34,177 nucleotides of DNA from Amphimedon queenslandica (GCF_000090795.2 NW_003546663.1:25804-59980), one strand, 5' to 3'; shown: positions 11,677 to 23,300, counted from the first letter of the stretch. Numbers and translations: made by a program. Notes: a model not told the origin generated them from the sequence alone.

Positions 11677-12642
11677 CTAGTTGTTAAATATTTGTCTTTG
11701 CAGTCCAAAGTTAATCCCTGATTGGTTAGCTCCTCTATTTGACCCCATCTGCAACCCAATGATCTGCTGTCCTGCTGTCAGTTGCTCGTTGGTAAATGTT
11801 CTTGGAGCTTTGACTGATTCTTTAGGACCAAGTGATGGAAGATCTTTACGTTTTATAGCAACCTATTATAGTGTAGTAATGCATGCATGTGTGTGTGTGT
11901 GTGGGTGTGCATAGAGAGAGCATGATCCAATGGTAACACAGTGCAACAGTGCAGGTGTCACTCTATTATATATTGTGCACTCAATTGTTTGTTATGTCTT
12001 TGTACATGTATGTACCTTACGTCCTAAAGCATGAATTGTACTAATCACCTGTGCATAAAATGATAAGTAAAAGATAATAATTATTAATTATATATACTTG
12101 TGGTATGTTTTGTCCTTCATAAAGATCAACCGTTTGAAATAAATCGCTCCTTTTTAAACCAAACCTTTCACAAAATGACAAGAAGTTACTGATATTCTCC
12201 ATCTGCAGAGGAAGAGAGACAAAGAGAGTCAATTATTACTACCAGACAAAATAAAGATCTCCCTGTGGAATAAAATAATCAATCAACAATTCACCATTGT
12301 AAAAGCTTTAAGTTTGTTTCTGTTAATCCTCTCAATGGATCCAGGTAGTATTAGATTAGCTAACCTATTGTAACAATATTGCAAAGAAACAGATAATGTT
12401 GAATACTTACATGCAAAGTATGATTCCATCTTTTAGTATTTCTTTTACTTTCTCTGGTTCTTCTGGTACAGTTATTGGCTCTCCCAGTAACTCTTCAATC
12501 CAAAGGAAAGCATCCTGCGCCAGGTTAATGTCAAATTTGCTATCTTTCTATATTAGAATAATAATTGAAGGCAGGCATTGCTTTTGATTACTTTAGCATT
12601 TAATTCAGCTGTAAGACCATATCCTTTAGGGCGGACAGCCAT
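11677..12642 (-). CDS. Transgelin/calponin-type actin-binding protein A, 6 exons, complete
   Basis: Exons (minus): 12642-12592, 12547-12411, 12364-12295, 12202-12098, 12048-12016, 11862-11677. The sum is 193 aa plus stop, the usual transgelin size (about 200). The start [17 protein letters not shown] is followed by a calponin-homology domain (about residues 20-135; [34 protein letters not shown]). One C-terminal calponin repeat follows, with IIGLQMGSNRGANQSG. Exon 5 is only 33 nt and encodes [11 protein letters not shown]. Family role: binding and stabilising F-actin. It is tandem with, and clearly paralogous to, the next gene upstream, but three of its exons correspond to a single exon there. 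The residue chain LILPGSIERINRNKLK shows more drift than copy B. Confidence 0.9.
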
Positions 12643-12834
12643 AACGTCTTCTTGCAGTACAGCTCGCTCTGAGCCCCTTTTGGGTGGAGCTGGATTTAAT
12701 TAAGAGGCGTGGTATTGATGTAATAATTATTAATGATTTAAAATTGCTTTTAAAATTGAGACAAGAAATTCTAATTGTTATTTTCAAAACACTACATTAA
12801 TAATGACAACGTTTTTGAAAAGTTCCATAGAGAT

Positions 12835-13920
12835 TTAGTTAATTTGCCTTGTAGTACCAAAGCTCATGCCGGCTTGAGATGCGCCTTTGTTAGTACCAGC
12901 TTGAAGACCAATGATGTTCTTTCCTGCTTCAAGTTGTTCTTTAGTAAATTCACGTTTATTAGCTTCAGATTCTTTTGGCCCAAGAATAGGTAAATCATCA
13001 CGAAAAGTTTGAACCTATAAACAATTAGCCATTAATTCTCATTAATTTGATGTAAGACATTATACTATTACTTCTATTTTTGTTAATGTAATATAAAATC
13101 ATGTAATACCGTACTTTGTAAAGTGCATTAAGTAGGAAATGAGAATTTCATGAAGGCCTCATTATTATAATAAAAGAATGGCGTCACAACCCCCTTGCTT
13201 ACTTTTCTTCCAAGTGCATGGATAGTATCCACTACAAGTGGAACGTTCTGGGCCTCATACAGGTCAACAGTTTGAAAGAGGTCGGTCTTAATCATTCCAA
13301 TGCCTTCACAACCGGTGAGGAAATTCCCAATATTCTCCATTTGCTTAAAGGCCATTTTACTGGTGTTGATTTTCTTGACAGAGCCTGGCTTTATGATATT
13401 GATAAGGCTATTAAAAAGTAAAGAAAACAAAATGTCATAAAGGTAAAGTACTGTTGCTCTCATACTTGCAGAGTTTGTCTCCACTCTTTAATCCAGCAGC
13501 AAATCCTTCAGGGCTGGTACCATCACTTTCAGTTGGTTCACCAATAATCTCTTCTATCCAGTCGAGGGCCTCTTGAGCTCTGGTAGAGTCGAATTTTGCT
13601 GCTTTCTATGAGTAAAGAGACAAAGATAAAACTAGTAATCCTTTCTAAAAGACCTTCGCTTCCATCTCAGCAGTTAGACCATATCCTTTGGGTCTGTTGG
13701 CCATTTTCTCGCCTCTCTCTCTCTGACTCTCTAGCTGCTCACACGTTAATAGATACCGCCCAATAGTGGGACCCAAATTTGCAAAACATTGAAAACAACA
13801 GTTTCATTGCCAGCGCGAGACTAGACCCAACAATGATTATAAATCGGAAGGCCTTATCAATTTGTTTACCTTTTCATTTAGTTCAGCAGTCATTCCGAAT
13901 CCCTTTGGTCTATCAGCCAT
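12835..13920 (-). CDS. Transgelin/calponin-type actin-binding protein B, 4 exons, complete
   Basis: Exons (minus): 13920-13870, 13605-13466, 13407-13203, 13014-12835, giving 191 aa plus stop. The start is [17 protein letters not shown]. The CH domain spans about residues 20-135 ([57 protein letters not shown]). A single calponin repeat, [18 protein letters not shown], precedes the end GTTRQIN. This is the standard layout of transgelin/SM22, Mp20 and myophilin. The promoter has a CArG box and a TATA box, so SRF control is likely. A second possible first exon (13704-13654) lies in intron 1. Whether it is an alternative start or a relic is open. Confidence 0.92.
13654..13704 (-). CDS. Alternative or relic first exon of a transgelin gene
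   Basis: The 51-nt block encodes [17 protein letters not shown], the same length, phase and sequence pattern as the first exons of transgelins A and B. It sits in intron 1 of gene B and is followed by GTCTTT, a weak donor. If unspliced, the frame stops two codons later (V-F-stop). It resembles the A exon (PKGYGLTAE) more than the B exon. It could be an alternative first exon with its own promoter or a remnant of a third gene copy. An inverted CCAAT box (within 13759-13765) and a near-CArG (13773-13782) lie just upstream. Confidence 0.6.
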
Positions 13921-14016
13921 GATTAAAAATTCTAATAGTTTGAAAATATGACCAGAAGAAGAAGTTAGTCAGCAGTCCGCAGAGAGAGATGTTGCTGCGC
14001 AGTTGCGGTCTGAAGA

Positions 14017-14023
14017 ATTTATA
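14017..14023 (-). promoter_or_regulatory. TATA box of transgelin B
   Basis: TATAAAT on the minus strand, about 97-103 bp upstream of the ATG at 13920. It is placed to start transcription at about 13990, leaving a 5' UTR of roughly 70 nt. Confidence 0.55.
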
Positions 14024-14060
14024 CTCGTATCACGCGGGGGCCAGTAATTTTAACTCATGA

Positions 14061-14070
14061 CCATATTTGG
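14061..14070. promoter_or_regulatory. CArG box (SRF site) upstream of transgelin B
   Basis: CCATATTTGG is a perfect CC(A/T)6GG serum response element core. It lies 37 bp upstream of the TATA box and 141 bp upstream of the start codon. Vertebrate transgelin (SM22-alpha) is a textbook SRF target through proximal CArG boxes. Confidence 0.65.
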
Positions 14071-14409
14071 GTAAAATCCACAAAGCCGCATTCCAATTAG
14101 TAAGCAGTAAAAACACATAGTAAGTGCTCGTCCTGTTTATGACCAAAGAAAGAGAGGAATAAAATACCAAAAAGCACAAGGTGCCATGGTAACTGTTATG
14201 CAACGCGAAAACATCTTAATCATCCACGATTAGACAAACTTTAAACAACAACAATAATAATGATAATTGCTAAAAGTATAATAAACAACTAAACACACAC
14301 AAACACACACAAGGGACGAAAAAGATATTGTATAAAAGTACATGATGAATGATTGAAATGAATAATAATTATTAATGAAGAAAGAGAGAGAGTGTGTGTC
14401 TTTCCAATA
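14071..14409. other. Spacer between importin-alpha 3' end and transgelin B promoter
   Basis: No coding signal is seen. It holds the importin-alpha 3' UTR (minus strand) and AT-rich sequence, with CA-rich and GA-rich runs at 14293-14311 and 14379-14398. I saw no clear AATAAA on the minus strand. Confidence 0.5.
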
Positions 14410-16986
14410 TTAGGGGCAGGTGCTGTCTGGACTCATAGAGAAATATCGATCATAAATTTTCGACGAAATGTGAGATATCTTTGGCTGAGGATGATTTTGG
14501 AGAATCTCGATCCTTTCCACAGCTAGTGAAGGAGAGAGAGGTGAAAGGAGAGTGTAAATATCGTGAATTACTAATTTAAAGGTGTTAATCACAATAACAG
14601 GACATGACAGACATTCCTCAGTATTAAAGTGGACACAGACACAAACACACACACCTTGCCTTGGAATTCTATGATGCATTGTACTTATAATCAGTAACAG
14701 TACTGTATGTACATACTATTATAGTATTTAAATAAATTTATGATTTAATGATTTTGTGTGTGTGCATGTGTGTGGTATATGTAATGTGTAGGAGTGTATT
14801 GTAGGGGACAGATGGGATGAATAGCTACAAAACCACATGCAACAAACCATTAGATTCCTCCATTTGAGTGGCAAACTGGTTGCCAGTCTCTTGCCCTATC
14901 TTCAGTATGTTATCAAGGCCTTCCAGTGTCACTAGTAATATCTTTGGATCCTGGATTGATAATAAATCACAGAGTTTGGGTATAGTGCCAATATTGGCAA
15001 GATATCTGGTGAAAGGAGATAGGAAAATGAAATTAAATAAACACACACTGACACACATGTACATGTACATAGGACATAGGAAATTATGTAAGAGGTACAT
15101 GTACATGTATGTGTACATGTAATGTGTGGATAAGACTAAGGAGGAAGTACATGTACATGTGCATGTAAGCATGTGTACATAACAAATAAGATAATGTTAG
15201 GACTAGATAGGGAATTAGGAAAATAAAATTCAATAAAGATACATGCATGCATGTACATATGTACCAGTCCCTCTATTTTGGTTGCTACCTTATTTGGTAG
15301 GGAGTCCCACCAGCAGTTGTGTTGAGTACAGCCCAGGCAGCTTCCTTCCTTATCTTGTACTCACTGAATTCCATAATTTGTAACAATTTAGGAAATATGT
15401 TACAATCTATAACGGCCTAAAACATTGAAGCACAATTTATTTAATCTCTTCCTATCTCTATCTCTCTTTCATTTTCCCTTTAACACACACACACTCTCTC
15501 TCTCCCTCTCCCTCTCTCTCTCTTCCTCTCTCTCTCTCTCTCCCCCTCTCCCTCTCCCTCCCTTACTTGTATTTGAACTTTATTCCCAGCTGTCATATTA
15601 GAGATAGCCCAGCAAGCCTCCTTCCTAATAGAAGACACCGGATGGTCTAACAATAGCTGTAGTGCAGGGAGAGCAGAGCAGTTAATGACAAATTGTGTTT
15701 GCACATCATCTCCTGTTAATATGTTACCAATAGCTCTTAATGAAGGAGTTATAACGCCTACTGTGGGATGCCTGAATTGAGAAAAAGGATAGAAAGAAAT
15801 AGAGAGAAACTGTATACATACATGTACATGTACATGTGTGTATGGTAGCTAGTAACATTAATAATGGAGAGGAGGTTTAAAGTAGGAAAGACAGTAGGAA
15901 AGAAAATAAGATTAAAGGAAGAGAGTGTAAGAGAAATGGATCAAAGTTTAAAGGATAAAAGGAATGACAAAAATAAGTATCAAGTTACATGTACACTAAT
16001 AAAATGATTAGGGGATACACTATTACTACAAAGACAGCCAGTCTAATACACAAACACATCTACAAGTATGATAACATTAGTGGCTTTACTCTAACCCTAA
16101 ACCACAAGCCAATATGTACATCTTATTGCATTACTCTAATAATCAGTGATGGATCAACAATGATTATTATGAGTACCAATAAACAAGGCTACAAAGGAGA
16201 AACATATCCAATTATTGACATCATCTTTCAGCATCAACAGTAACAAAAACAAGAGAAATTAATAGACATAAATAGAACCATACAACTGGTAATTTTGGAG
16301 AAGGTAAACTTTGGTCAATTGCTAAATTTTTGATGCTTTAATTTGGGCAAATTTGTGACGATTTTTGATCAAGCATGAGCATAATAATGGTTCTTTGATT
16401 TTGGCAAATAAATATCAAAACACCAAATTCATTAAATTTTCTCCTCTCCAAAATTACCAGCTATACAGTACATGAACATGCATGACAAAAGGAGAGGGAA
16501 AGAAAGTACATACATGTACATACACATACATTAATAGTTCTACCAATCTCTTCACAACTCCACAGTTAATTATTCTCTGTATTCTTTCGTTATTTCCTTC
16601 ACAAAGGAACGATATGCTCCAACAGACGTCACTTAATATTTCTGCCTCTTCACAATATATCAATTGTGGGAGGAAAGGTAGACACTTGAATACCTAATTT
16701 TAAAAAGGAGTATTATGGGTGACCACACCTATTGACCACACCTACTATAGCATCGTTAGGAGGCGGTGTTTTTCCACGACAAAAGTTAGAGAGAGTCCAA
16801 CAGCACTGGGCCTTTAAAGCAAGAGTGAGCTCCTTATCTTGTAAAGCACTAAAATATGAAAAAATAAGTGTACATGTACATGTACACATGCACATGTACA
16901 TGTACAATACTTGATTATACTTCTCTCTCCCTCCCTCTGTCTCTGTCTTTTATCTCTGTCTCTCTCTCCCTTCCTCCCTCCCCCTT

Positions 16987-17041
<55 letters not shown>

Positions 17042-20000
17042 NNNNNNNNNNAGCCATAAAATATCAATTATGTACAAGTACAGTATAGCCAATATGTTCA
17101 ATGTACATGTACATGGCTCAGGTGGTCAACCAAGGACATACTAAACATACTAAGGATAATAAACAATATGTGTTTTGTATGGTGTCACAATGATATGACA
17201 AAAGTACACATAAGATGTCTTTATCACAGTCTATTAGTCTAAACTTCCACAAAGTCTATCACTACATGTACATAGTCCTTGTGTTAAGTGGGTCATTTAT
17301 TATTGAGGATATCAGTAGCTGTTACTCCCTTATAAGGAAGCTAAGGCAGATTTCCTATTTTACTCTTGTTACAAAGATAATGTAATCTCCTGTACTGTGT
17401 TAGTTGGAATATACTTACTCCATAGCATAACATTGTAATATGTACACTATATCAGTGTTAACACAATGGAGACTACAATTTCTTTTGGAGTACAACAAAT
17501 GAACATAAGGTACATAAGAAAGATGTGTCAACTATTATGGTAGTATCTATTCTAAAAGGTTTCACAGCTAATACTATTATTAGTTTATCACAATTAAGAA
17601 TGATACTAATACTATTAGTGTTTACTTACTTGTTCCCTGACAAGATAATTTGGTGAAGTAATTAGTGAGACTAGTTTAGGGACTGCCCCCATATCAATTA
17701 ATGTCACCGTCTGATAGTGTGAGCCACTCCCAATGTTAGTCAATACCCATGCACTCTCAAACTACATAAGATCACATGACAGCAGTAAAATAAAATAATG
17801 TTAATGTATATTCTCAAACAAAATAAAAGCCTTGGCTTTTACATTTTGTTTGAGGATTAATTCTCCTATACTTTATGTACATGTACATGTATAAGCTAAC
17901 AGTTAAATTTTTCTCTGCTAACAGTTAATTCTCTTATACTTTAGATATAGAAGCTACAGCCTACAGTACATGTACCGTATGCTGTAGCTAGAAATTTTGG
18001 TGGAAAAAAATTGAATATGCAAATCGTCAAAATTTTTGCCAAAATTTTAATTGTCTTTTGGAATCAATTCACCTAATTTTAACAACATAAATTTTCTAGC
18101 TACATGTATACATACTTATATAATGTACACTGTACATGTACATGTATGTACAATACAATACCCATGCACTCTCAAACTACATAAGATCACATGAGAGTGG
18201 TAAAATAAAATGACGATACTATATATTCTTAAACAAAAGCCCAGGCTTTTCGATTTTGTTTGAAGATCAATTCTCCTCTACTTTATGTATAAACTAACAG
18301 TATACTGTAGCTCGAAAATTAAGTCGAGAAAAATTGGACATGGAAATGGTCAAAAATTTTGCTAAAAATTTTAACTGTCTTTCGGAGTCAATTCACAAAA
18401 CTTTAACACTAAAAACTTTCTAGCTATACTTTCCATAATGTACATGTACAGTACATATACATGTACATGTACACATCTGTACTAAACTATTTACAAAAAT
18501 ACATATACAGTATACATAATACATGTTACATGTATGAGTGTCTGAGTTCAAAATAGACAGATAACAGGTATACAGTATTTGTGTACACATCTGTACATGT
18601 ATGTAGAATATAAAGTATTCGTACTTGTATTGCAGGTGGAAGAGAGTGGTCAAGATTTTGAATGAGTTTAGGTACAACTCCAATTCTAATAACATCAGAT
18701 ATAGGTGGATCCTCCTCTACAAATAATAATAACAATTATTAATGATTAAAAATAATAAAAATAACACAATGATTAAACATAATTATCTAGTCAAAGTTCA
18801 ACCCACTCAATGTGGTGTGGATTCAGTGAGTACATGTAGCACCGATTAGCAATCCCATTAACACAAAAAGCAAAATTTAAAGAATTTTCTCATGCCACCA
18901 TACATTGCAAACTTCAATGGGTTGTTGCTACTCAAAGTGGGATCATACATAAGTCAAAGTCATGTTACATGATGTCATATACTACACGTACATGTACATG
19001 TACATTTACATTACAGAAGTGGACCCAACCATGCTGAACCAGGCTGAGCTGGCCATGATGTCATATACTACACGTACACGTACATGTACATGTACATGTA
19101 CATTAACATGTACACTACAGAAGTGGACCCAACCATGCTGAACGAGGCTGAGCTGGCCCTGCTGTACTAACCATGCTGGCCTGCTTTGGACCAGCTCAGT
19201 CCAGCTCAGTTTGGTTACAATTAAAGAAGCTAGTGTAAACATAGTATAAGCTGGACCTGCTTTGGTTCAGCTCCCTTTAGCCACTGTTTACACTATCAAG
19301 TGAAACTGTGCTGGCTCACTTTAAACAAGGCTGGCTCAATTAAAGAAGCTAGTGTAAACATAGTATTAATCACAGAACAACATACAATGTACTCCGTACA
19401 TGTACATGTACATGTACTGTACATGCAGTAGGAGTACTGTATTGTCTGTAATTTGGAGGGTAAAATTTGTTGGAAATTACTAATCATCACTTTGAAAAGT
19501 CAGTAGTAATCCATTGGCTAATGAAGGTATGACAAGTTCATCAAAATGAAGAAAAAAATATCAGAATCAATGTCAAGATTTTACAATACATATGCCATTG
19601 AACATCCATACATCTATATGTACAGTACATGTATTGGTTCACCAAAATGCTAAATTTGACAAAATTCTGCCAAAGAAATCATCAGCTATACAACATTGAT
19701 TATGATTACATTATGACTAAAACAACATCAAGATGATGTTATTCATAACATGATAGTAATGTTGACATATATGTACATGTACAGTGTGTGAGGTTATGAG
19801 AAGCAGGTGAAATCACTCACCAACTGATATTAATTTTCTAATATGACTGATCGCTTGATATTGCTCATCAATATTATCTGAATAAACTGATCTTGCTATG
19901 ATCTCCAATGGAGTATCCTACGTATAATTAATTATAATACATGTACATGTACATAAAGTGGTCATAAATGTGTACTAATTACTTCAAAAAATCGTTGTTC

Positions 20001-20253
20001 TCCAGAGACGCCAAAAGGACTCTCGGACATTGTAGAAATGTTACGTCTTTTTGAAAACTATGGGATAAATTGTGGGTGTGGTTAATAGGCGTGGCTACAC
20101 TTATTATACGCTAACTTCTTCATCTCTTTTAGATTTTCTAAGTTGAATTTCTTCAGTTTCCCTTCTTCTCCTCAATTCCTCCGCGTCCAGTCCTTTATTC
20201 TTATAAGATTTGATTCTACCCATACTTCCATCGCTACTGCTCGTGGACGCCAT
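14410..20253 (-). CDS. Importin-alpha (KPNA1/5/6-type), one internal exon missing at an assembly gap
   Basis: Exons (minus): 20253-20116, 20057-19983, 19917-19821, 18716-18625, 17761-17630, [missing], 16848-16746, 16693-16530, 15771-15567, 15416-15289, 15005-14848, 14522-14410. The visible part is 467 aa. Residues about 11-55 are an IBB domain ([20 protein letters not shown], then FSKRRN), closest to the KPNA1 clade. Armadillo repeats follow, with the NLS-binding WxxxN ladder: WVLTN, WTLSN, WAISN, WAVLN, plus the related RAIGN. The C-terminal helix is [13 protein letters not shown]. The protein links NLS cargo to importin-beta for nuclear import. Between 17630 and 16848 the conserved WALGN exon is absent. 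The phases require a missing exon of length 2 mod 3, and the plus-strand paralogue has an 89-nt exon in that place. The 10-N gap at 17042-17051 lies there. The last donor (GTTTGT) is weak. Confidence 0.93.
16287..16470. mobile_element. MITE with AACTGGTAATTTTGGAG ends
   Basis: Left CAACTGGTAATTTTGGAGAA; right CTCTCCAAAATTACCAGCTA. A near-perfect inverted pair of about 17 bp between importin-alpha exons 8 and 9. Related, more decayed copies are at about 2478-2690 and 10337-10500. Confidence 0.65.
16920..17041. repeat. CT-rich microsatellite ending at the assembly gap
   Basis: A pyrimidine tract ends in about 50 bp of pure (CT)n and then Ns. Similar tracts lie at 15489-15561 and 26184-26258, and GA-rich at 24764-24843. 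Confidence 0.9.
17042..17051. other. Assembly gap (10 N) inside importin-alpha intron
   Basis: Ten Ns follow a long CT microsatellite (about 16990-17041). The real gap is probably larger, because one conserved importin-alpha exon of about 90 nt should lie in this interval and cannot be found in the flanking sequence. Confidence 0.9.
17741..18117. repeat. Tandem segmental duplication, copy 1 (includes start of importin-alpha exon 5)
   Basis: The segment begins CAATACCCATGCACTCTC, inside exon 5 (first codons FESAWVL), crosses its 3' splice site and continues into the intron. It is repeated with indels at about 18156-18425. Both copies share AAAGCC(T/C)(T/A)GGCTTTT, TTTGA(G/A)GATNAATTCTC and a closing TTTCTAGCTA. 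Confidence 0.75.
18156..18425. repeat. Tandem segmental duplication, copy 2 (ghost exon 5 start)
   Basis: This is the second copy of the segment at 17741. It repeats the first 21 nt of exon 5 and its acceptor almost unchanged, but not the rest of the exon, so it makes a decoy 3' splice site within intron 4. Confidence 0.72.
18971..19366. repeat. Local repeat cluster in importin-alpha intron 3
   Basis: Two tandem units of about 86-100 bp begin GATGTCATATACTACACG at 18971 and 19057, and share GAAGTGGACCCAACCATG. A second pair of 29-bp direct repeats (19219-19247 and 19338-19366, containing AAAGAAGCTAGTGTAAAC) flanks an inverted TGTTTACACTA. Multiple AGCTCAGT/GGCTGAGCTGG motifs are present. This is probably nested short transposon and tandem repeat sequence. 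Confidence 0.65.
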
Positions 20254-20333
20254 TTTGTTTAAAAGGGCGTGGTTAATTATTGACCACGCCTCTTAACAAT
20301 TAACTGGGCCCATGGGATACGCCTAATAACAAA
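20254..20333. promoter_or_regulatory. 80-bp bidirectional promoter/5' region of the importin-alpha pair
   Basis: Only 80 bp separate the two divergent ATGs. An inverted repeat, GGCGTGGT (20266-20273) and ACCACGCC (20283-20290), forms a symmetrical pair of GT/GC-box (Sp/KLF-like) sites. On the plus strand a tiny upstream ORF (20312-20326, MGYA) ends 7 nt before the paralogue's start codon. Confidence 0.65.
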
Positions 20334-23300
20334 ATGGCCTCCGCTGAAGAGGATCCGAATGGGAATCAAGGAAATTACCTCCAGTCCTCAGATGACTTGG
20401 AAGAGCTCTCTAAAGTAAAATATTGGCGTTGAACCTTTTTAATTTTAGCTTTAGGACTCTCCTTTTGACGCCCTCCTGTACAAAATCAGAGAGGGAGAGG
20501 AGAAAGAGAGAATCACTGCTATCAGACTTCTTCGTCAGACTATTGATCGTCACAAGGACAGCATCATCTCTTCTAGTGTTGTATCTGATCTTGTTGATTG
20601 TATGAAGCCTGAGGAATCCACCGATCTACAGGTAAGCATGCACAGTGTTTTTTGCGAATGGCCAGTAAAAATTTCTTATTTTTGGCAGTGAATCTTAGCC
20701 CACCATGGCTTAATACCATATAGCGCAAAATTTCAAGGGGTGTAAATTTCACAAATTTGCCTTAAAAATTTTGCAGATTTAATTTTTGCGAATCTTCAAA
20801 GAATTGCGAAATCTAAAATTTTGCTCCATACGGTACAAGAATAAATTTTTATTCTCTTTAAAAATTCACAAAATTAGGCCACACATGTTTTTGTCAGTTT
20901 AGAGTAAATTTTATGAGTTAAATTTTTCTTCTTTAAAAACTAGGATACAGTATTTTGTCACATTCTTTTTCACACAATTTTTATTTTATTCATTTATTTT
21001 ATTTTATTTTTTATTTTATTTTATTAAGTTTGAAGCTGGTTGGTTATTAACTAATATTGCTAGTGGCACTCCTGAAGAGACTAAGAGTGTAGTGGATGGT
21101 GGAGCTGTCCCAAGATTTATACAATTAATAGAATCACCTTCGGATAATGTGCGAGAGCAGGTCAGTATACTTTTAGGATATTATTGGGATGTATTTAATG
21201 ACTTTGTGAAGGTATCTCAGTATATTTTTGTATATTATTAGGTTATTTGGGCGCTTGGTAATATTGTTGGTGATGGTCCACAGTTTCGAGACATTGCTTT
21301 AGATTATGGGATAGTATATTCTCTCACTCCGTAATTATAAACTTAATTTTTTAATTAATAACAGGCCAGTACAGTTAGATTCAACACTTTAATACTTACC
21401 GTATAGTTGGAAATTTTGGAAGGAATTAAATTTGGCGAATTGATTGACATTCTGGTAGCAATTCGCCAAAATAAAATCTGCCATATTATAGGCATGCTCA
21501 ATAGCACGTGGCCACTAATTTGCTCAATTAAAATTTGCCAATCACCAAAATTTAGCAATTTGCCACATTTAACTCTCTCCAAAATTTCCAGTAGTATTAG
21601 AGTTTAGCTAATTTAGGCAATTTGCAGTTGAAACTGCTAATCATTAATGACATGTTTGGTATGCACATACATCTTCACAAAAATTTTTAAACCATCGAAT
21701 TTTTATAGGAAAAATTTCCAAAATAATCTGTTTCAGAATTAAAGTGTTTTGAAGCACCGTACATCTAGTAACTTTGGAGAGGAGAAATTTGGCAGTTTTT
21801 CTACAAACTTACCAAATTAAAATCCTCCAATCATCAAAAATTTAGTGATTCACAAAATGTTGCTCCTCTAAAATTACGAGATATAATAGTACTTTATAGC
21901 ACTTTAATTTTGCAGCAATTTCCCACAAAGCATGCTAACTGAGCTACTTGTAAGGAGTATTATGCAGAAGCACTGCAATACAGTACACAGTAGATAGCAT
22001 TTGAAGCAACTTCAAAAAATTCATCAAAAATCCAAATTTGATCGGAATCAGCTCAAAGTTGATACACAGCACAGAAACATGTACATGTACATGTATTAGA
22101 AAAAATATAAAATTAGAGAATTCTCTCTTAGCATTTTTGAAAAAATTTGACCAACGACTAAAGGCGTATCTCCAATTTTTGACAAAATTTTTAAAATTCA
22201 TAACAAAATCCAAATTTGGTCCGAATCAACTTAAACTTAACACATTGCATAAGGACATGTACATTGTATATGCATTGGAACAAATTTTGACAAAATTTGG
22301 GCTTTGGTCATTGACCTGATAAAATGTACAGTATTTCTGCCATCGTGGAGTAACAGAATTAATGATTCTAACTGAAATGGCCTTGTTCTTAATATTTTAT
22401 TATTATTTATTTTTATTACTATTTATAATAAAATAATTATCATTATTTCTTGTTTCTAGTATTGTTGGTGATACTGAACATTGTTTATCAGTTAGGAGAC
22501 AAGCCTCCTGGGTATTTTCCAATCTCTGCAGGCACAAAGACCTTCAAATATCAACAGAAATTGTGAGGAACCCACCCACATTCCATTTACTTAATATAAT
22601 TACCGTAGGGTGCCTTTTTGCGAAGGCTATAAATTTCGTGGATTTCACGGTTTTTTAAGATTGGCAAAAATCAAATTGGTATGGTACAAGATCGACATAA
22701 ATTCGTGAAAATTAAATCTGCAAAATTAAAATCCACGAAATTTATAGCCCTCAAAAAAAGGTGCCCTACGATATTGTACTCAATCCAATATTGTGAGAAA
22801 CTTTAATGGCCCAAAATTTTTGCTTATTTTTCATTTTCATAAAATAAAATAAAATGAAATAGAATTTTATGAAGTAAATAAAAAAGCATTAATAGCAATA
22901 AAATCTACAAAAGTTGATTACATATTTAACATGGCCAAAAAGTAGAAAGTGGCAAAGAAGCCATAAAACAAATCTTTTGGATGGATCCGCATATTTATAG
23001 TTTATTTTTGAATTTTATTTTTAATTTTATAGTTTGAGGATATACTACCTGTATTCTCTGAATCATTAATTAAGGAGCAAGATTCAACATGCATCAAGGA
23101 GTTGTGTTGGGGTGTGTCATATATTACTGATAACTGCAGTGATGAGAGATTGACAGTGATACTCAATACCTCTATACTATCAGACATCATGAGATTATTG
23201 AGGTAAAAGTACATGCACATGTACATAAAGTACATGTACATGTACATGTACATGTGGTCAATTTTACTATGCATAAAGGGAGTAATTTTTCATTTTGTGA

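Noticed and set aside
16868..17144. Ser/Leu-rich and Arg/Glu-rich frames near the N gap
   Set aside because: Translated CT repeat, with X from the Ns; no coding evidence.
18526..18735. 69-codon frame including importin-alpha exon 4
   Set aside because: Only residues encoded by 18625-18716 belong to the gene; the rest is intron read past the donor.
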